DNA of 19,718 nt from an uncultured Rhizobiaceae group bacterium (lineage in GTDB: Bacteria; Pseudomonadota; Alphaproteobacteria; Rhizobiales; Rhizobiaceae). The stretch covers positions 1 to 19,718 of the forward strand of contig CALLHT010000275.1 in the NCBI GenBank assembly GCA_938009335.1, given 5' to 3'. Each line of letters starts with the position of its first letter. Position 1 is the first letter of the stretch. Under the pieces are notes generated by a model. That model did no database searches. It was not told where the DNA came from and was given only the letters and a program-made list of their open reading frames with translations. Positions 1 through 7,348 of the stretch are shown piece by piece. Made by a program: the position numbers and the translations under genes.

Positions 1-1
1 A

Positions 2-424
2 TTGCAACGCAGACAGTCTGAAGACCGTCCTGCGATTATCGCCGCTATTGCAGAAGCGCGCGCCCATGGCGACCTTTCTGAAAACGCCGAGTATCATGCC
101 GCAAAAGAGCAGCAGAGCTTGAACGAAGGCCGCGTCTCTGAACTGGAAGACATGTTGTCTCGTGCAGAGATTATCGATGTTTCCAAGCTCTCAGGCGACA
201 CAGTCAAATTCGGCGCGACTGTAGAACTTGTCGATGAAGACACAGATGAAGAAAGCAAATACCAGATCGTTGGCGATCAGGAAGCAGACGTGAAAGAGGG
301 CAAGATTTCGATCTCGTCCCCCATTGCACGCGCGCTTATCGGTAAGAGCGAAGGCGATTCCGTAGAAGTGTCAGCGCCCGGCGGATCCCGATCTTACGAA
401 ATCCTATCTGTAAAATTCGTCTAG
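2..424 (+). CDS. greA: Transcription elongation factor GreA (5' end cut by window)
   Basis: GreA binds in the secondary channel of RNA polymerase and stimulates cleavage of the backtracked transcript. The 140 visible residues carry the coiled-coil tip signature GDLSENAEYHAAKEQQS followed by the C-terminal FKBP-like domain, with SPIARALIGKSEGDSVEV near the end. Alphaproteobacterial GreA is about 157-158 residues, so roughly 17 N-terminal residues lie before the window; the TTG at base 2 is an internal leucine codon, not a start. The gene ends in TAG at 422-424. It is followed by a strong hairpin on the same strand and then by genes on the opposite strand. Family assignment is very secure. Confidence 0.97.
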   Translation: MQRRQSEDRPAIIAAIAEARAHGDLSENAEYHAAKEQQSLNEGRVSELEDMLSRAEIIDVSKLSGDTVKFGATVELVDEDTDEESKYQIVGDQEADVKEGKISISSPIARALIGKSEGDSVEVSAPGGSRSYEILSVKFV

Positions 425-443
425 GCAGTAGTCTTATAAAATT

Positions 444-473
444 GTTCAGGTGGTGCAATCGCGCCGCTTGAAC
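444..473 (+). terminator. Hairpin just downstream of greA (possible 3'-end structure)
   Basis: Bases 444-456 pair with 461-473 around a four-base loop (457-460), giving a 13-bp stem. Three pairs (449/468, 451/466, 454/463) are G-U wobbles that pair only in plus-strand RNA, so the structure favours the greA transcript. There is no run of U after the stem, so it is not a canonical intrinsic terminator; it could stabilise a 3' end or act with Rho. It overlaps the last codons of the opposite-strand FkbM gene. Confidence 0.4.
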
Positions 474-1258
474 AGGAAAACCATTCTGTTTGAATTTTGG
501 GAAATCAGTTCGAAATTATTCTGAGTCAATATCTCATTCACTTCTATGAACGTGGGCTGGTTATCAATGCCGCGTTCATATCCACAATCCACAGAAATAT
601 AATCAATATATTCTAAAATTGGCAATGCACCCTGCAAAACCTCAGGTTCAGCACCTTCTGCCTCTACCTTGAAAAGACGAATACCCTTCGTTGCATCGTC
701 GCCGAAGTGAGAAGCAAGCGTCACGACTTCCAATTGATGTAATGCTGCATAGTCATTTGTTTCGATCAAAGATCCGTCGGCACTATCCGGCTTTGAATAA
801 AATTTCAGCGTTGTGTTTTCGCACCAAAGCCCAAGACGATGGGTTTTCTTCGCACCGTCATAAACATTGATGTCGCAACATTCTGCTTCCAATTGCTCGG
901 GCTCAAAAGCAATATAATCAACATCAAACTGTTTAACCCAGACCCCGAATTCACCAATGTTTGCACCGCAGTCGACAACGCGGTCACCGGGAGATAACGA
1001 TACTTTTGAAAGTTCGTAGTCGGCCCCCAAAGTTTCCAATCGTGCGTGAATTCCACGCTTATAATACCAATATCTATTACGCCGAGCGATTGTCAGAGAT
1101 TGACCCGAGTGCGTAATGACAAAATGATTGGTTTCAGGAACAGGCTCAATCTTTAAATCATATCCGCGAAGGGAATTTTGCAGCGTGACCAATGGGCAAT
1201 ACACAGCGTTTGGCAGCAACGCAGTTAATGCACTCTTCATTGAACTGACACGTGGCAT
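446..1258 (-). CDS. FkbM-family SAM-dependent methyltransferase
   Basis: A 270-residue protein with the FkbM methyltransferase core. The SAM-binding motif VVDCGANIGEFG lies at about residues 94-105 and the acidic loop YIAFEPE at about 115-121; a later KVEAEGAEPEVLQGA stretch is also typical of the family. Members O-methylate sugars or small molecules and are common in O-antigen, exopolysaccharide and secondary-metabolite loci, so methylation of a surface glycan is inferred here. The ATG at 1258 is preceded by an in-frame TAG a few codons upstream, which fixes the start to this ATG or the one at residue 7. It is the last gene of a reverse-strand trio and is convergent with greA. The substrate cannot be read from the sequence. 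Confidence 0.85.
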   Translation of the reverse strand: MPRVSSMKSALTALLPNAVYCPLVTLQNSLRGYDLKIEPVPETNHFVITHSGQSLTIARRNRYWYYKRGIHARLETLGADYELSKVSLSPGDRVVDCGANIGEFGVWVKQFDVDYIAFEPEQLEAECCDINVYDGAKKTHRLGLWCENTTLKFYSKPDSADGSLIETNDYAALHQLEVVTLASHFGDDATKGIRLFKVEAEGAEPEVLQGALPILEYIDYISVDCGYERGIDNQPTFIEVNEILTQNNFELISQNSNRMVFLFKRRDCTT

Positions 1259-1379
1259 ATTGATAACGCCCTGCTATTTTTGATCCCGCGCAAAACGACA
1301 GAACCAGTTTGCGGATTAAATCGTTAGTATCATCAAAGTCCAGCCACATCCAACACAAATTATCTTGAGACTCAAAGGC

Positions 1380-2105
1380 TTACGTCTTCTCCCATATCGA
1401 CACGCCATCTATGATTTTTTTGCGCATTCCTTTTTCTGCAAGCCAAGGCCTGCCAAGATCAAACACAATAGCTGACTTTTTTGGGCCATTCAGTGGCCAG
1501 TTTCTGTAAGCCTTTGTGAATTCGCCAAGATTAGTTCCATCTTCATAGAGTTGCTTTTCCGGATCCTTATTTGGGTCCATCATTTCCGCACATCTCCGTG
1601 CAAAAGAAGCGTTGAAGAAGGAGGGAGAAGTGGAAAAAAGCGGGCGATCCAAATGGGTTTTCTTGAATAGTTTCAAACCAAAGGTATTTCGCCAACTGAC
1701 CCGGTAGGAATAGGTGTGGGGTAGATAATGTTTTTCCAATGCAGAAAGCTGCACTTGAACGACCTCTTCATTTAAGCGCGGCAGAACGTCTGTCGGCAAA
1801 ATCGGATGCAATACCTGCCAATCATCCTCCATGTGCAAAAAGTTCTCAGACTTAGGTCTTTGCCATAGGCGTTTCACTGCATTACCAAAAGATGCTGTTT
1901 CCGGTCGAGAGATTTCTATTCTTTCGAACTTCGCTCTTAAGATTTCTTCGCACCGATCCCCATCTGCAACCGTACCGCAAAATGGATCGATGTTGGCGAA
2001 TACATGGCCAATTTCGAAATTGGCAAACACCTTATCATTGAATGACACCAGAGTTTGTTCCAGAAGATCAGGCCGTCGCCCACTCACCAGGGTAATGTCA
2101 ATCAA
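1380..2105 (-). CDS. Small GT-A-like glycosyltransferase (family 2-like), TTG start
   Basis: A 241-residue protein that opens like a family-2 glycosyltransferase, with a beta strand at residues 2-8 and a SGRRPDLLEQTL loop. An acidic HMEDDW motif at about residues 91-96 sits where the metal- and nucleotide-sugar-binding DXD lies in GT-A folds. There is no signal peptide or membrane segment, so it should act at the cytoplasmic face. The start is TTG: an in-frame TAA (2124-2126) lies seven codons upstream with no ATG or GTG between, and an AGAAGG ribosome site sits about 9 bases before the TTG. It lies between two methyltransferase genes on the same strand, consistent with a glycan-decorating cassette. 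The sugar and acceptor are unknown. Confidence 0.6.
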   Translation of the reverse strand: MIDITLVSGRRPDLLEQTLVSFNDKVFANFEIGHVFANIDPFCGTVADGDRCEEILRAKFERIEISRPETASFGNAVKRLWQRPKSENFLHMEDDWQVLHPILPTDVLPRLNEEVVQVQLSALEKHYLPHTYSYRVSWRNTFGLKLFKKTHLDRPLFSTSPSFFNASFARRCAEMMDPNKDPEKQLYEDGTNLGEFTKAYRNWPLNGPKKSAIVFDLGRPWLAEKGMRKKIIDGVSIWEKT

Positions 2106-2218
2106 CGCTCTTACCTTCTCTGCTTACAGATATGCGGATAAACGCCAAACCGTATTTCCGATCTGCCTTGCCTTTATGGCCAAAATGGCAATTTCGGAAA
2201 TATACACGTTTACGACTC

Positions 2219-2923
2219 TCAACGAACAGCTTCTATGAAATGACCGGCAGCAACACCGCAAATACGTTGCCCCCTTTTTCCAGAATATGTACCACTACCA
2301 CCCGCGTAAACGACTTTGGAATATATTATGTCATGTAAGTGAACCCAATGGCGCGAAAAAGGCTTGATCAATCCAAATCCTCCAATATGCGCCGCTGTAC
2401 TTTTGCGCCCCCAAACCAAAGGCTGAACAGATGCTTCAGAAAAACCAACTTTCTCTAAAGTCGCTTGCCACCAACTGGGAGTGTGTCGTGCGTAGTCGTC
2501 CGGATGACCATGGATCCGGAAAATCCAAGGAACAGTGATGAAGACCTTGCCACCCGGCTTTACTGCTCGGAATAATTCCGCAACCAAAAATTGGGGATCA
2601 TAGACATGTTCAAGCGTATTGAGGGATATACAACAATCAAACTCTCCATCATTTACCGGAAGTGCTTCTCCGGGTTTCACCAACCAAGTGGGCTCAATAT
2701 TTGGGTCAATGTTCACCGAGTTATACTCAATGCCCGAAGGTAAATCAGATCGATATTTGGACTTCTCTCCTCCCCCAAGGTCCAAAACTTTTCCAGAAAT
2801 TTCAGCATTTGAAAGCGCTTCATTCTGTAGCATTCGCAGTGTGCTCTCTCCAGGGTACTTTCGGTTTAAGGCAATCCACCGTGTAAAGGATGGGAGTGGT
2901 GGTTCAACGTTTTGAAATAACAT
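2219..2923 (-). CDS. Class I SAM-dependent methyltransferase (Methyltransf_11 type)
   Basis: A 234-residue cytoplasmic protein with the class I methyltransferase fold. Motif I VLDLGGGEKS is at about residues 46-55, an acidic NIDPNIEP at 71-78, the LNTLEHVYDP post-II region at 101-110, and PGGKVFITVPW follows. The LEHV and PGG signatures are typical of small-molecule or sugar methyltransferases near polysaccharide clusters. It is the first gene of the reverse-strand trio and is separated by 113 bp from the glycosyltransferase. Its start ATG at 2923 has only a weak ribosome site. The promoter must lie in the 2924-3350 intergenic region. The product is likely a modified sugar or lipid-linked glycan, but the substrate is not recognisable. 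Confidence 0.8.
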   Translation of the reverse strand: MLFQNVEPPLPSFTRWIALNRKYPGESTLRMLQNEALSNAEISGKVLDLGGGEKSKYRSDLPSGIEYNSVNIDPNIEPTWLVKPGEALPVNDGEFDCCISLNTLEHVYDPQFLVAELFRAVKPGGKVFITVPWIFRIHGHPDDYARHTPSWWQATLEKVGFSEASVQPLVWGRKSTAAHIGGFGLIKPFSRHWVHLHDIIYSKVVYAGGSGTYSGKRGQRICGVAAGHFIEAVR

Positions 2924-3060
2924 TATGAATTCTTACAAGGTCAATAATTTCGTTAGGGGACCGTATTATTTTCTGCACACCTTTTCAATCGCCTCGCGCA
3001 ATACTCAACTCAACACTGAATATTGCTTGATCTTCCCGCCAATCCTTGCTCAAAAGTACG
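2924..3060. other. Left part of the intergenic gap before the inverted-repeat segment
   Basis: About 137 bp between the reverse-strand methyltransferase start and the inverted-repeat segment. It must hold the promoter of the reverse-strand cassette, but I see no convincing -35/-10 pair and no coding frame. Confidence 0.5.
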
Positions 3061-3085
3061 AGGGCCAGGACCCATTAATTAGCAC

Positions 3086-3190
3086 GATAGGGTAGGAGAG
3101 AATTTGTGCGGATATTAGGAGCAAGCATGCAGGAATACATCTGTCTTTCAAATGCTTGAGACGCTATGGTCCGTGCAAATTCACCCTATC
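3086..3190 (+). other. Long internal hairpin inside the inverted-repeat segment
   Basis: Bases 3086-3093 (GATAGGGT) pair perfectly with 3183-3190. After a 6-base bulge (3094-3099), bases 3100-3111 pair with 3171-3182 over 12 positions when two G-U pairs are allowed in plus-strand RNA. Inside, 3122-3128 (CAAGCAT) pairs with 3152-3158. The continuous nesting suggests a folded RNA or a cruciform. The wobble pairs become mismatches in minus-strand RNA, so plus-strand folding is favoured. Confidence 0.5.
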
Positions 3191-3206
3191 CGAAGGACAC
3201 CCTGCA

Positions 3207-3323
3207 ATGACTGCGAACTACGTTGTCAAAGCTCTTCACCATAGCGATGGCTATGCCGCGCGAGCTTTTCCTAGTATTTCTTGTCATTTCAGGTGCCATA
3301 TCGCGTTAATTAATGGGGCCTGA
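3207..3323 (+). CDS. Possible 38-residue small protein inside the inverted-repeat segment
   Basis: An ATG at 3207, preceded by a good GAAGGA site (3192-3197, about nine bases upstream), opens a frame of 38 codons ending in TGA at 3321-3323, inside the right inverted-repeat arm. The product starts MTANYVVKALHHSDGYAARA, contains two cysteines (SCHFRCH) and has no membrane segment. It resembles nothing I know. The overlap with a hairpin and repeat arm makes chance a serious alternative; a leader peptide for the downstream operon is another possibility. Confidence 0.2.
   Translation: MTANYVVKALHHSDGYAARAFPSISCHFRCHIALINGA
3228..3268 (+). other. Second internal hairpin inside the inverted-repeat segment
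   Basis: Bases 3228-3234 (AAAGCTC) pair with 3262-3268 and, across an internal loop, 3240-3245 (CATAGC) pairs with 3250-3255 around a GATG loop. It follows the first hairpin and lies before the right terminal arm. It overlaps a possible 38-codon reading frame. Confidence 0.45.
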
Positions 3324-3350
3324 CCCTAACCCGTTCCTTGGAGCAAATTC

Positions 3351-4172
3351 TTGTCTGATCAGAAACTTCCCCTTTCGGCATTCATCATTTGCAAGGATGA
3401 AGAGGCCTATCTCGCTAACTGCATTGAAAGCTTGGGCCAATGCAGGGAAGTTGTCATTGTTGATTCAGGGTCTACGGACGGAACACTCAACCTCATCGAT
3501 CAGTACATTGAAGACGGCTGGCCTATACGGTTTATGCACAATGATTGGCCTGGTTACGCCGCGCAAAAACAGTTTGCGCTTGAGCAATGCAACGAGCCCT
3601 GGTGTTTGAGCATCGATTCCGACGAGCGTTTGGATGAACCGCTAATAAAGCTTTTGCCCGAATTACTCGATGCACCCGAAAGTGTAGCCGGATGGCGCAT
3701 CGCGCGAAGGCCTTTTCTGATTGGATACGGCTACACGAAGCCATGGGCGCATGAACGCAGAAACCTACGCTTGATCCGCAAAGGTCGCGGAGCATTCGAT
3801 TTATCTTTAAAAGTGCATGAGGGCATTCGTGCAGATGGAGAAGTTCGCGATGCAAGAAGCGGAAGCCTTTTGCATTTCCGCCCTCTGCCTCTCGAAGAAC
3901 AGATCCTCAAAGAGAACAAATATTCTTCTCTCAAAGTCGATATGAGACGGGAAAAGGGCAAAAAGCCGAGCCTCTTCAAACTGCTTTTCAATCCGCCCAT
4001 CTATTTTCTGCGTCTATATTTTAAAACAGGCCTCTGGTCTGCTGGCGTTCCAGGGTTTATTCAAGCAATGACCGGGGCGGTATATTCATTTCTGACTGAA
4101 GCGAAGATGTTTGAAAAGCGCGCACTGGAGAAGCCTATGATCGATGATCTAGACAAAGGGTCTGGGTCATGA
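3351..4172 (+). CDS. Glycosyltransferase family 2, LPS core (WaaE/KdtX-like), TTG start
   Basis: A 273-residue GT-A enzyme that transfers a sugar from a nucleotide donor, most likely to LPS core on the cytoplasmic face of the inner membrane. The N-terminus SAFIICKDEEAYL, the VVIVDSGSTDGT motif at about residues 34-45 and the DXD motif SIDSDERL at about 87-94 are those of the WaaE/KdtX group of beta-glucosyltransferases. The C-terminal PPIYFLRLYFKTGLWSAGVP stretch is probably an amphipathic membrane-contact helix, as in that group. The start is TTG: an in-frame TAA at 3327-3329 excludes anything further upstream, and a TTGGAG ribosome site lies seven bases before it. It overlaps the next gene by four bases (ATGA), so translation is probably coupled. 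Confidence 0.85.
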   Translation: MSDQKLPLSAFIICKDEEAYLANCIESLGQCREVVIVDSGSTDGTLNLIDQYIEDGWPIRFMHNDWPGYAAQKQFALEQCNEPWCLSIDSDERLDEPLIKLLPELLDAPESVAGWRIARRPFLIGYGYTKPWAHERRNLRLIRKGRGAFDLSLKVHEGIRADGEVRDARSGSLLHFRPLPLEEQILKENKYSSLKVDMRREKGKKPSLFKLLFNPPIYFLRLYFKTGLWSAGVPGFIQAMTGAVYSFLTEAKMFEKRALEKPMIDDLDKGSGS

Positions 4173-5191
4173 AAGTTGCTCATTTTCATTTTGGTAAAGA
4201 AGGCGGAGCAGAGCGTTTTTTCGTTCATCTTGTAAACTCATTTCATGAACGCGGGCTGGAACAGGTTTCTGTAATCCGCCCAAATCGTTTGTGGCGCAAT
4301 GAGATCGCAGACGCTTCCAAGATCATAGAAAGTAACTTCAGGAACCTTTCAGCAGATCGCATCCTTCTGCCCTTGAAAGTTAAGCAACTGGCGAACGATT
4401 GGGCGCCAAATGCACTTTTTGCTTGGATGCCCCGCGCATGTCGTTTGATGCCAAATTACAAAAAGTGCATCCGCATCGCGCGATTGGGTGACTATCCCAT
4501 TCACTTAAAATATTTCAAGAATATCGATGTGCTGGTGTGTAATACACCCGGCATTGTTGAGCATGTACGAAATCTGGGCTGGACGCGTGGCGTTGAGATG
4601 ATTTCGAATTTCACTTACGCCGCTCCCGCTACACCGGTTTCAAGAGCAGATGTGGATACGCCAGAAGATGCTTTCGTAGTCTCAACCATGGGGCGTTTTG
4701 TTGCTCGCAAAGGCTTTGATGTATTGATTAAAGCCATGTCTCTCAACCCGAACATCTATCTTTGGATTGCGGGTGACGGGGAAGAGGCCGATAATCTCAA
4801 AAACCTTGCAAGAAGCCTCGGCGTAACAGACCGTATCCGCTTTCTCGGGTGGAAAGCCAATCCAAACAATTACGTTGCGGCGAGCAATGTTTTCGCAGCA
4901 GCATCCAGCCACGAACCCTTGGGCAATATTGTGTTGGAAGCATGGGCTCAGAACGTGCCGGTAGTCTCCACACTTTCAGAAGGCCCGAAATGGTTTATGA
5001 GTCACGAAGAAGACGGTTTGATGGTGGAAATCGGTGATGCCGACGGGTTCGCAAACGCATTTGAAAGGCTGCGAACTGAACAAGGCTTGGGAAGTAAATT
5101 ATCACAGGGCAGCAAAAAAACGCTGGAAGAAAAATTCTCCAAACGGGTGATTACAGATGCCTATATTGATCTGTTTAAACGCCAACCTTAA
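4169..5191 (+). CDS. Glycosyltransferase family 4, LPS core (LpsE-like)
   Basis: A 340-residue GT-B enzyme. The N-terminal acceptor domain begins MKVAHFHFGKEGGAERFFVH, with the glycine-rich loop usual in GT4. The C-terminal donor domain has GRFVARKGFDVLIKAM at about residues 175-190 and the E-x7-E pair at E249 and E257 in SSHEPLGNIVLEAWA, which contacts the nucleotide sugar. Length and N-terminus recall rhizobial LpsE, an LPS-core glycosyltransferase encoded beside lpsB, but I cannot separate LpsE from LpsD by eye. It overlaps the upstream gene by four bases and is followed after 11 bases by the LpcC-type gene, so the three form one operon. Confidence 0.85.
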   Translation: MKVAHFHFGKEGGAERFFVHLVNSFHERGLEQVSVIRPNRLWRNEIADASKIIESNFRNLSADRILLPLKVKQLANDWAPNALFAWMPRACRLMPNYKKCIRIARLGDYPIHLKYFKNIDVLVCNTPGIVEHVRNLGWTRGVEMISNFTYAAPATPVSRADVDTPEDAFVVSTMGRFVARKGFDVLIKAMSLNPNIYLWIAGDGEEADNLKNLARSLGVTDRIRFLGWKANPNNYVAASNVFAAASSHEPLGNIVLEAWAQNVPVVSTLSEGPKWFMSHEEDGLMVEIGDADGFANAFERLRTEQGLGSKLSQGSKKTLEEKFSKRVITDAYIDLFKRQP

Positions 5192-5202
5192 ACGGAAACA
5201 CC

Positions 5203-6258
5203 GTGTCTAAACACCCTGCCCCTCAATCGCTGGAGGTCATCGCACCAAATCTCAATCGCAGATTATCAGGCGTGACGTCTACCATTGTGCGGCTTGTACC
5301 CGTGCAAGCTGAACAGATCGGGATATCATCGTTCGGCGTTGGGCTGCCGGGTGATGTTCCACGGGTCAGTCTTACACAATTGCTGACCATGGGTTGGCGC
5401 AACAAACCCCGTGTCTGGCATGCCCGCCGCAACGTAGAAATGTTGCTTGGGCTTTTCCTGAAACATGTCCTGCGTCACAACTACAAGATGCTTTTCACGT
5501 CAGCATCGCAACGCAAACATTCGACCTATACCAAGTTTCTCATCAATCGGATGGACCGCATTATTGCGACGTCAAACGCAGGCGCGGCCTATCTCGAGCA
5601 TGAAGCAGACGTTGTCTATCACGGCATCAACACCGAGAGCTTCTCGCCAACACAAAACAAGCAAGCGCTCAAAGAAAAGCTAGATTTACCCACCGAGCGA
5701 CTAATCGGGTGTTTCGGTCGTATCCGCCATCAAAAGGGTACAGATGCTTTCATCGATACTATGATCGAACTGCTGCCTAAACATCCGGAATGGAAAGCAA
5801 TTATCCTTGGCCGCGCAACAGAGCAGCATCAAGGTTTTCTCTCCGAGCAAAAGAAGAATATCGCCGATGCTGGCCTAACTGATTCAATTCTATTTTCAGG
5901 CGAAGTTCCGGTTGATCAAATCGCAGAATATTACAGTGCATTGGATCTTTTCATTGCACCTCAGCGTTGGGAAGGGTTTGGCCTTACACCTCTGGAGGCA
6001 ATGGCATGCGGCGTGCCGGTCGTTGCAACAACAGTTGGTGCTTTTCCTGAAATTGTCACTGAGGATAAAGCCGGATACCTCATTCCCCCCGGTGATATAC
6101 CAGCTATGGTCAAAGCTACACTCAAGCTCATGGAAAACGACACAAGGCTGACTGAATTCTCTAAAAATGCCCGAGCACATATGGAAGAGAATTTTGATAT
6201 TTCAGTCGAGGCAAATCACTTGGTCGAGATTTACCGCGAGATGCTCACAGCAGAGTGA
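5203..6258 (+). CDS. lpcC: LPS core mannosyltransferase LpcC/LpsB (GT4), GTG start
   Basis: A 351-residue GT-B enzyme that closely follows rhizobial LpcC/LpsB, the mannosyltransferase that adds mannose to the Kdo of the LPS inner core. Visible hallmarks are EVIAPNLNRRLSGVTSTI at about residues 11-28, VWHARRN at 71-77, LFTSASQRKHS at 97-107, GCFGRIRHQKGTD at 169-181 and the E-x7-E pair E257/E265 in EGFGLTPLEAMACGVPVV. The length equals that of the family. The GTG start has a GGA ribosome site about six bases upstream; the gene begins 11 bases after its neighbour ends. The rhizobial name lpsB describes the same family. Donor specificity comes from family knowledge, not from residues I can test here. 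Confidence 0.85.
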   Translation: MSKHPAPQSLEVIAPNLNRRLSGVTSTIVRLVPVQAEQIGISSFGVGLPGDVPRVSLTQLLTMGWRNKPRVWHARRNVEMLLGLFLKHVLRHNYKMLFTSASQRKHSTYTKFLINRMDRIIATSNAGAAYLEHEADVVYHGINTESFSPTQNKQALKEKLDLPTERLIGCFGRIRHQKGTDAFIDTMIELLPKHPEWKAIILGRATEQHQGFLSEQKKNIADAGLTDSILFSGEVPVDQIAEYYSALDLFIAPQRWEGFGLTPLEAMACGVPVVATTVGAFPEIVTEDKAGYLIPPGDIPAMVKATLKLMENDTRLTEFSKNARAHMEENFDISVEANHLVEIYREMLTAE

Positions 6259-6356
6259 CTTCCAAATCTGTGCACCCATACTGCTGCCCCTTGAAATAAC
6301 CCGCGCGTCATAGTTATCTCCGTTCAACAACACAGATGCATATAAAGGGCACCATT

Positions 6357-7322
6357 ATGACCCCAAAACACTCAAAAATGCTGATTATTGGTTCAGGCCC
6401 TGCAGGCTATACGGCTGCCATTTATGGTGCCCGTGCCATGCTGGAGCCAACACTGGTCGCGGGTCTTGAACAAGGCGGTCAGTTGATGATCACAACCGAG
6501 GTCGAAAATTATCCCGGTTACGCAGAAGCCGTTCAAGGGCCATGGATGATGGAACAGATGTTGGAGCAAGCGAAAAACGTCGGAACCAACATTGTAAACG
6601 ATCACATTATGGAAGTTGATCTGGATGTGCGCCCCTTCCGTGCGGTAGGCGACTCTGGTCAGGTTTATACAGGCGACACACTGGTGATCTGCACAGGTGC
6701 GAAAGCAAAATGGCTTGGCCTAGAGTCAGAACAAACCTTCATGGGCTTTGGCGTGTCAGCATGCGCCACTTGTGACGGGTTCTTCTATCGCGGCAAAGAA
6801 GTTGTTGTAGTGGGCGGTGGCAACACGGCCATCGAAGAAGCGTTGTATCTTTCCAACCTTGCATCCAAAGTCGTGATCGTACACCGCCGCGATGAGTTCC
6901 GGGCAGAAAAGATCTTGCAAGAACGCGTGTTCAAGAAAGAAAACATCGAAATCATGTGGGATAGCGAACTTGCTGAAATTACCGGTGAACAGTCCATTCC
7001 CCCTTCTGTGACTGGCGTTAAAATCCGCAACACCAAGACGGGCGAAGTTACCAATCACGCGACGCATGGTGTATTTGTGGCGATTGGGCATGCACCGCAA
7101 ACAGAACTCTTTGAAGGCAAATTGAAGAAAAAAGACTCGGGCTATCTCTGGACAGCACCGGATTCTACAGCAACTGAAATTCCGGGCGTTTATGCGGCAG
7201 GTGACATCACAGACGATATCTATCGCCAAGCGGTTACGGCTGCCGGTATGGGTTGCATGGCGGCACTGGAAGCCGAAAAATTCCTTGCCGAGCACGAAAC
7301 GATAAGCGAAGCTGCTGAGTGA
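6357..7322 (+). CDS. trxB: Thioredoxin reductase (NADPH)
   Basis: A 321-residue cytoplasmic flavoprotein that reduces thioredoxin with NADPH. The FAD-binding GSGPAGYTAAIYGARA motif is at about residues 12-27, the redox-active CATC at 136-139 followed by DGFF, the NADPH-binding VVGGGNTAIEEA at about 151-162, and the C-terminal FAD motif GVYAAGDITDD. I place the start at 6357, where AAAGGG lies seven bases upstream and the protein begins MTPKHSKMLIIGSG as rhizobial TrxB does. An in-frame ATG at 6336 would add seven residues and lacks a good ribosome site. The LysR regulator gene follows after 26 bases, the same pairing as in rhizobia. The 98 bp before the gene hold no promoter I would call with confidence. 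Confidence 0.96.
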   Translation: MTPKHSKMLIIGSGPAGYTAAIYGARAMLEPTLVAGLEQGGQLMITTEVENYPGYAEAVQGPWMMEQMLEQAKNVGTNIVNDHIMEVDLDVRPFRAVGDSGQVYTGDTLVICTGAKAKWLGLESEQTFMGFGVSACATCDGFFYRGKEVVVVGGGNTAIEEALYLSNLASKVVIVHRRDEFRAEKILQERVFKKENIEIMWDSELAEITGEQSIPPSVTGVKIRNTKTGEVTNHATHGVFVAIGHAPQTELFEGKLKKKDSGYLWTAPDSTATEIPGVYAAGDITDDIYRQAVTAAGMGCMAALEAEKFLAEHETISEAAE

Positions 7323-7348
7323 GGTAGAAGCGGCAGGAGGAAAACGGG

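Larger units (their letters stand above)
3061..3327. repeat. 267-bp segment bounded by 21-bp imperfect inverted repeats
   Basis: Bases 3061-3081 and 3307-3327 are reverse complements at 19 of 21 positions. The right arm begins TAATTAATGGGGCCTGACC. Between them lie two further internal hairpins (3086-3190 and 3228-3268). No clear target-site duplication flanks the arms and no transposase is present. The segment fills most of the gap between the reverse-strand methyltransferase cassette and the forward-strand LPS operon. It could be a non-autonomous mobile element (MITE-like), a repeated intergenic palindrome, or a structured RNA. The family is not recognised. Confidence 0.6.

Noticed and set aside
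1158..1358. A 66-codon reverse-strand frame overlapping the start of the FkbM gene
   Set aside because: It overlaps the FkbM coding region in another frame, starts at a poor TTG and has no family resemblance; its upstream part lies in the 121-bp gap between genes.
6336..6356. An upstream ATG for trxB adding seven residues
   Set aside because: The ATG at 6357 has AAAGGG at ideal spacing and gives the normal rhizobial TrxB N-terminus.
6756..7295. A long 179-codon reverse frame within trxB
   Set aside because: A shadow of the secure trxB gene, with composition expected for an antisense frame and no family motif.
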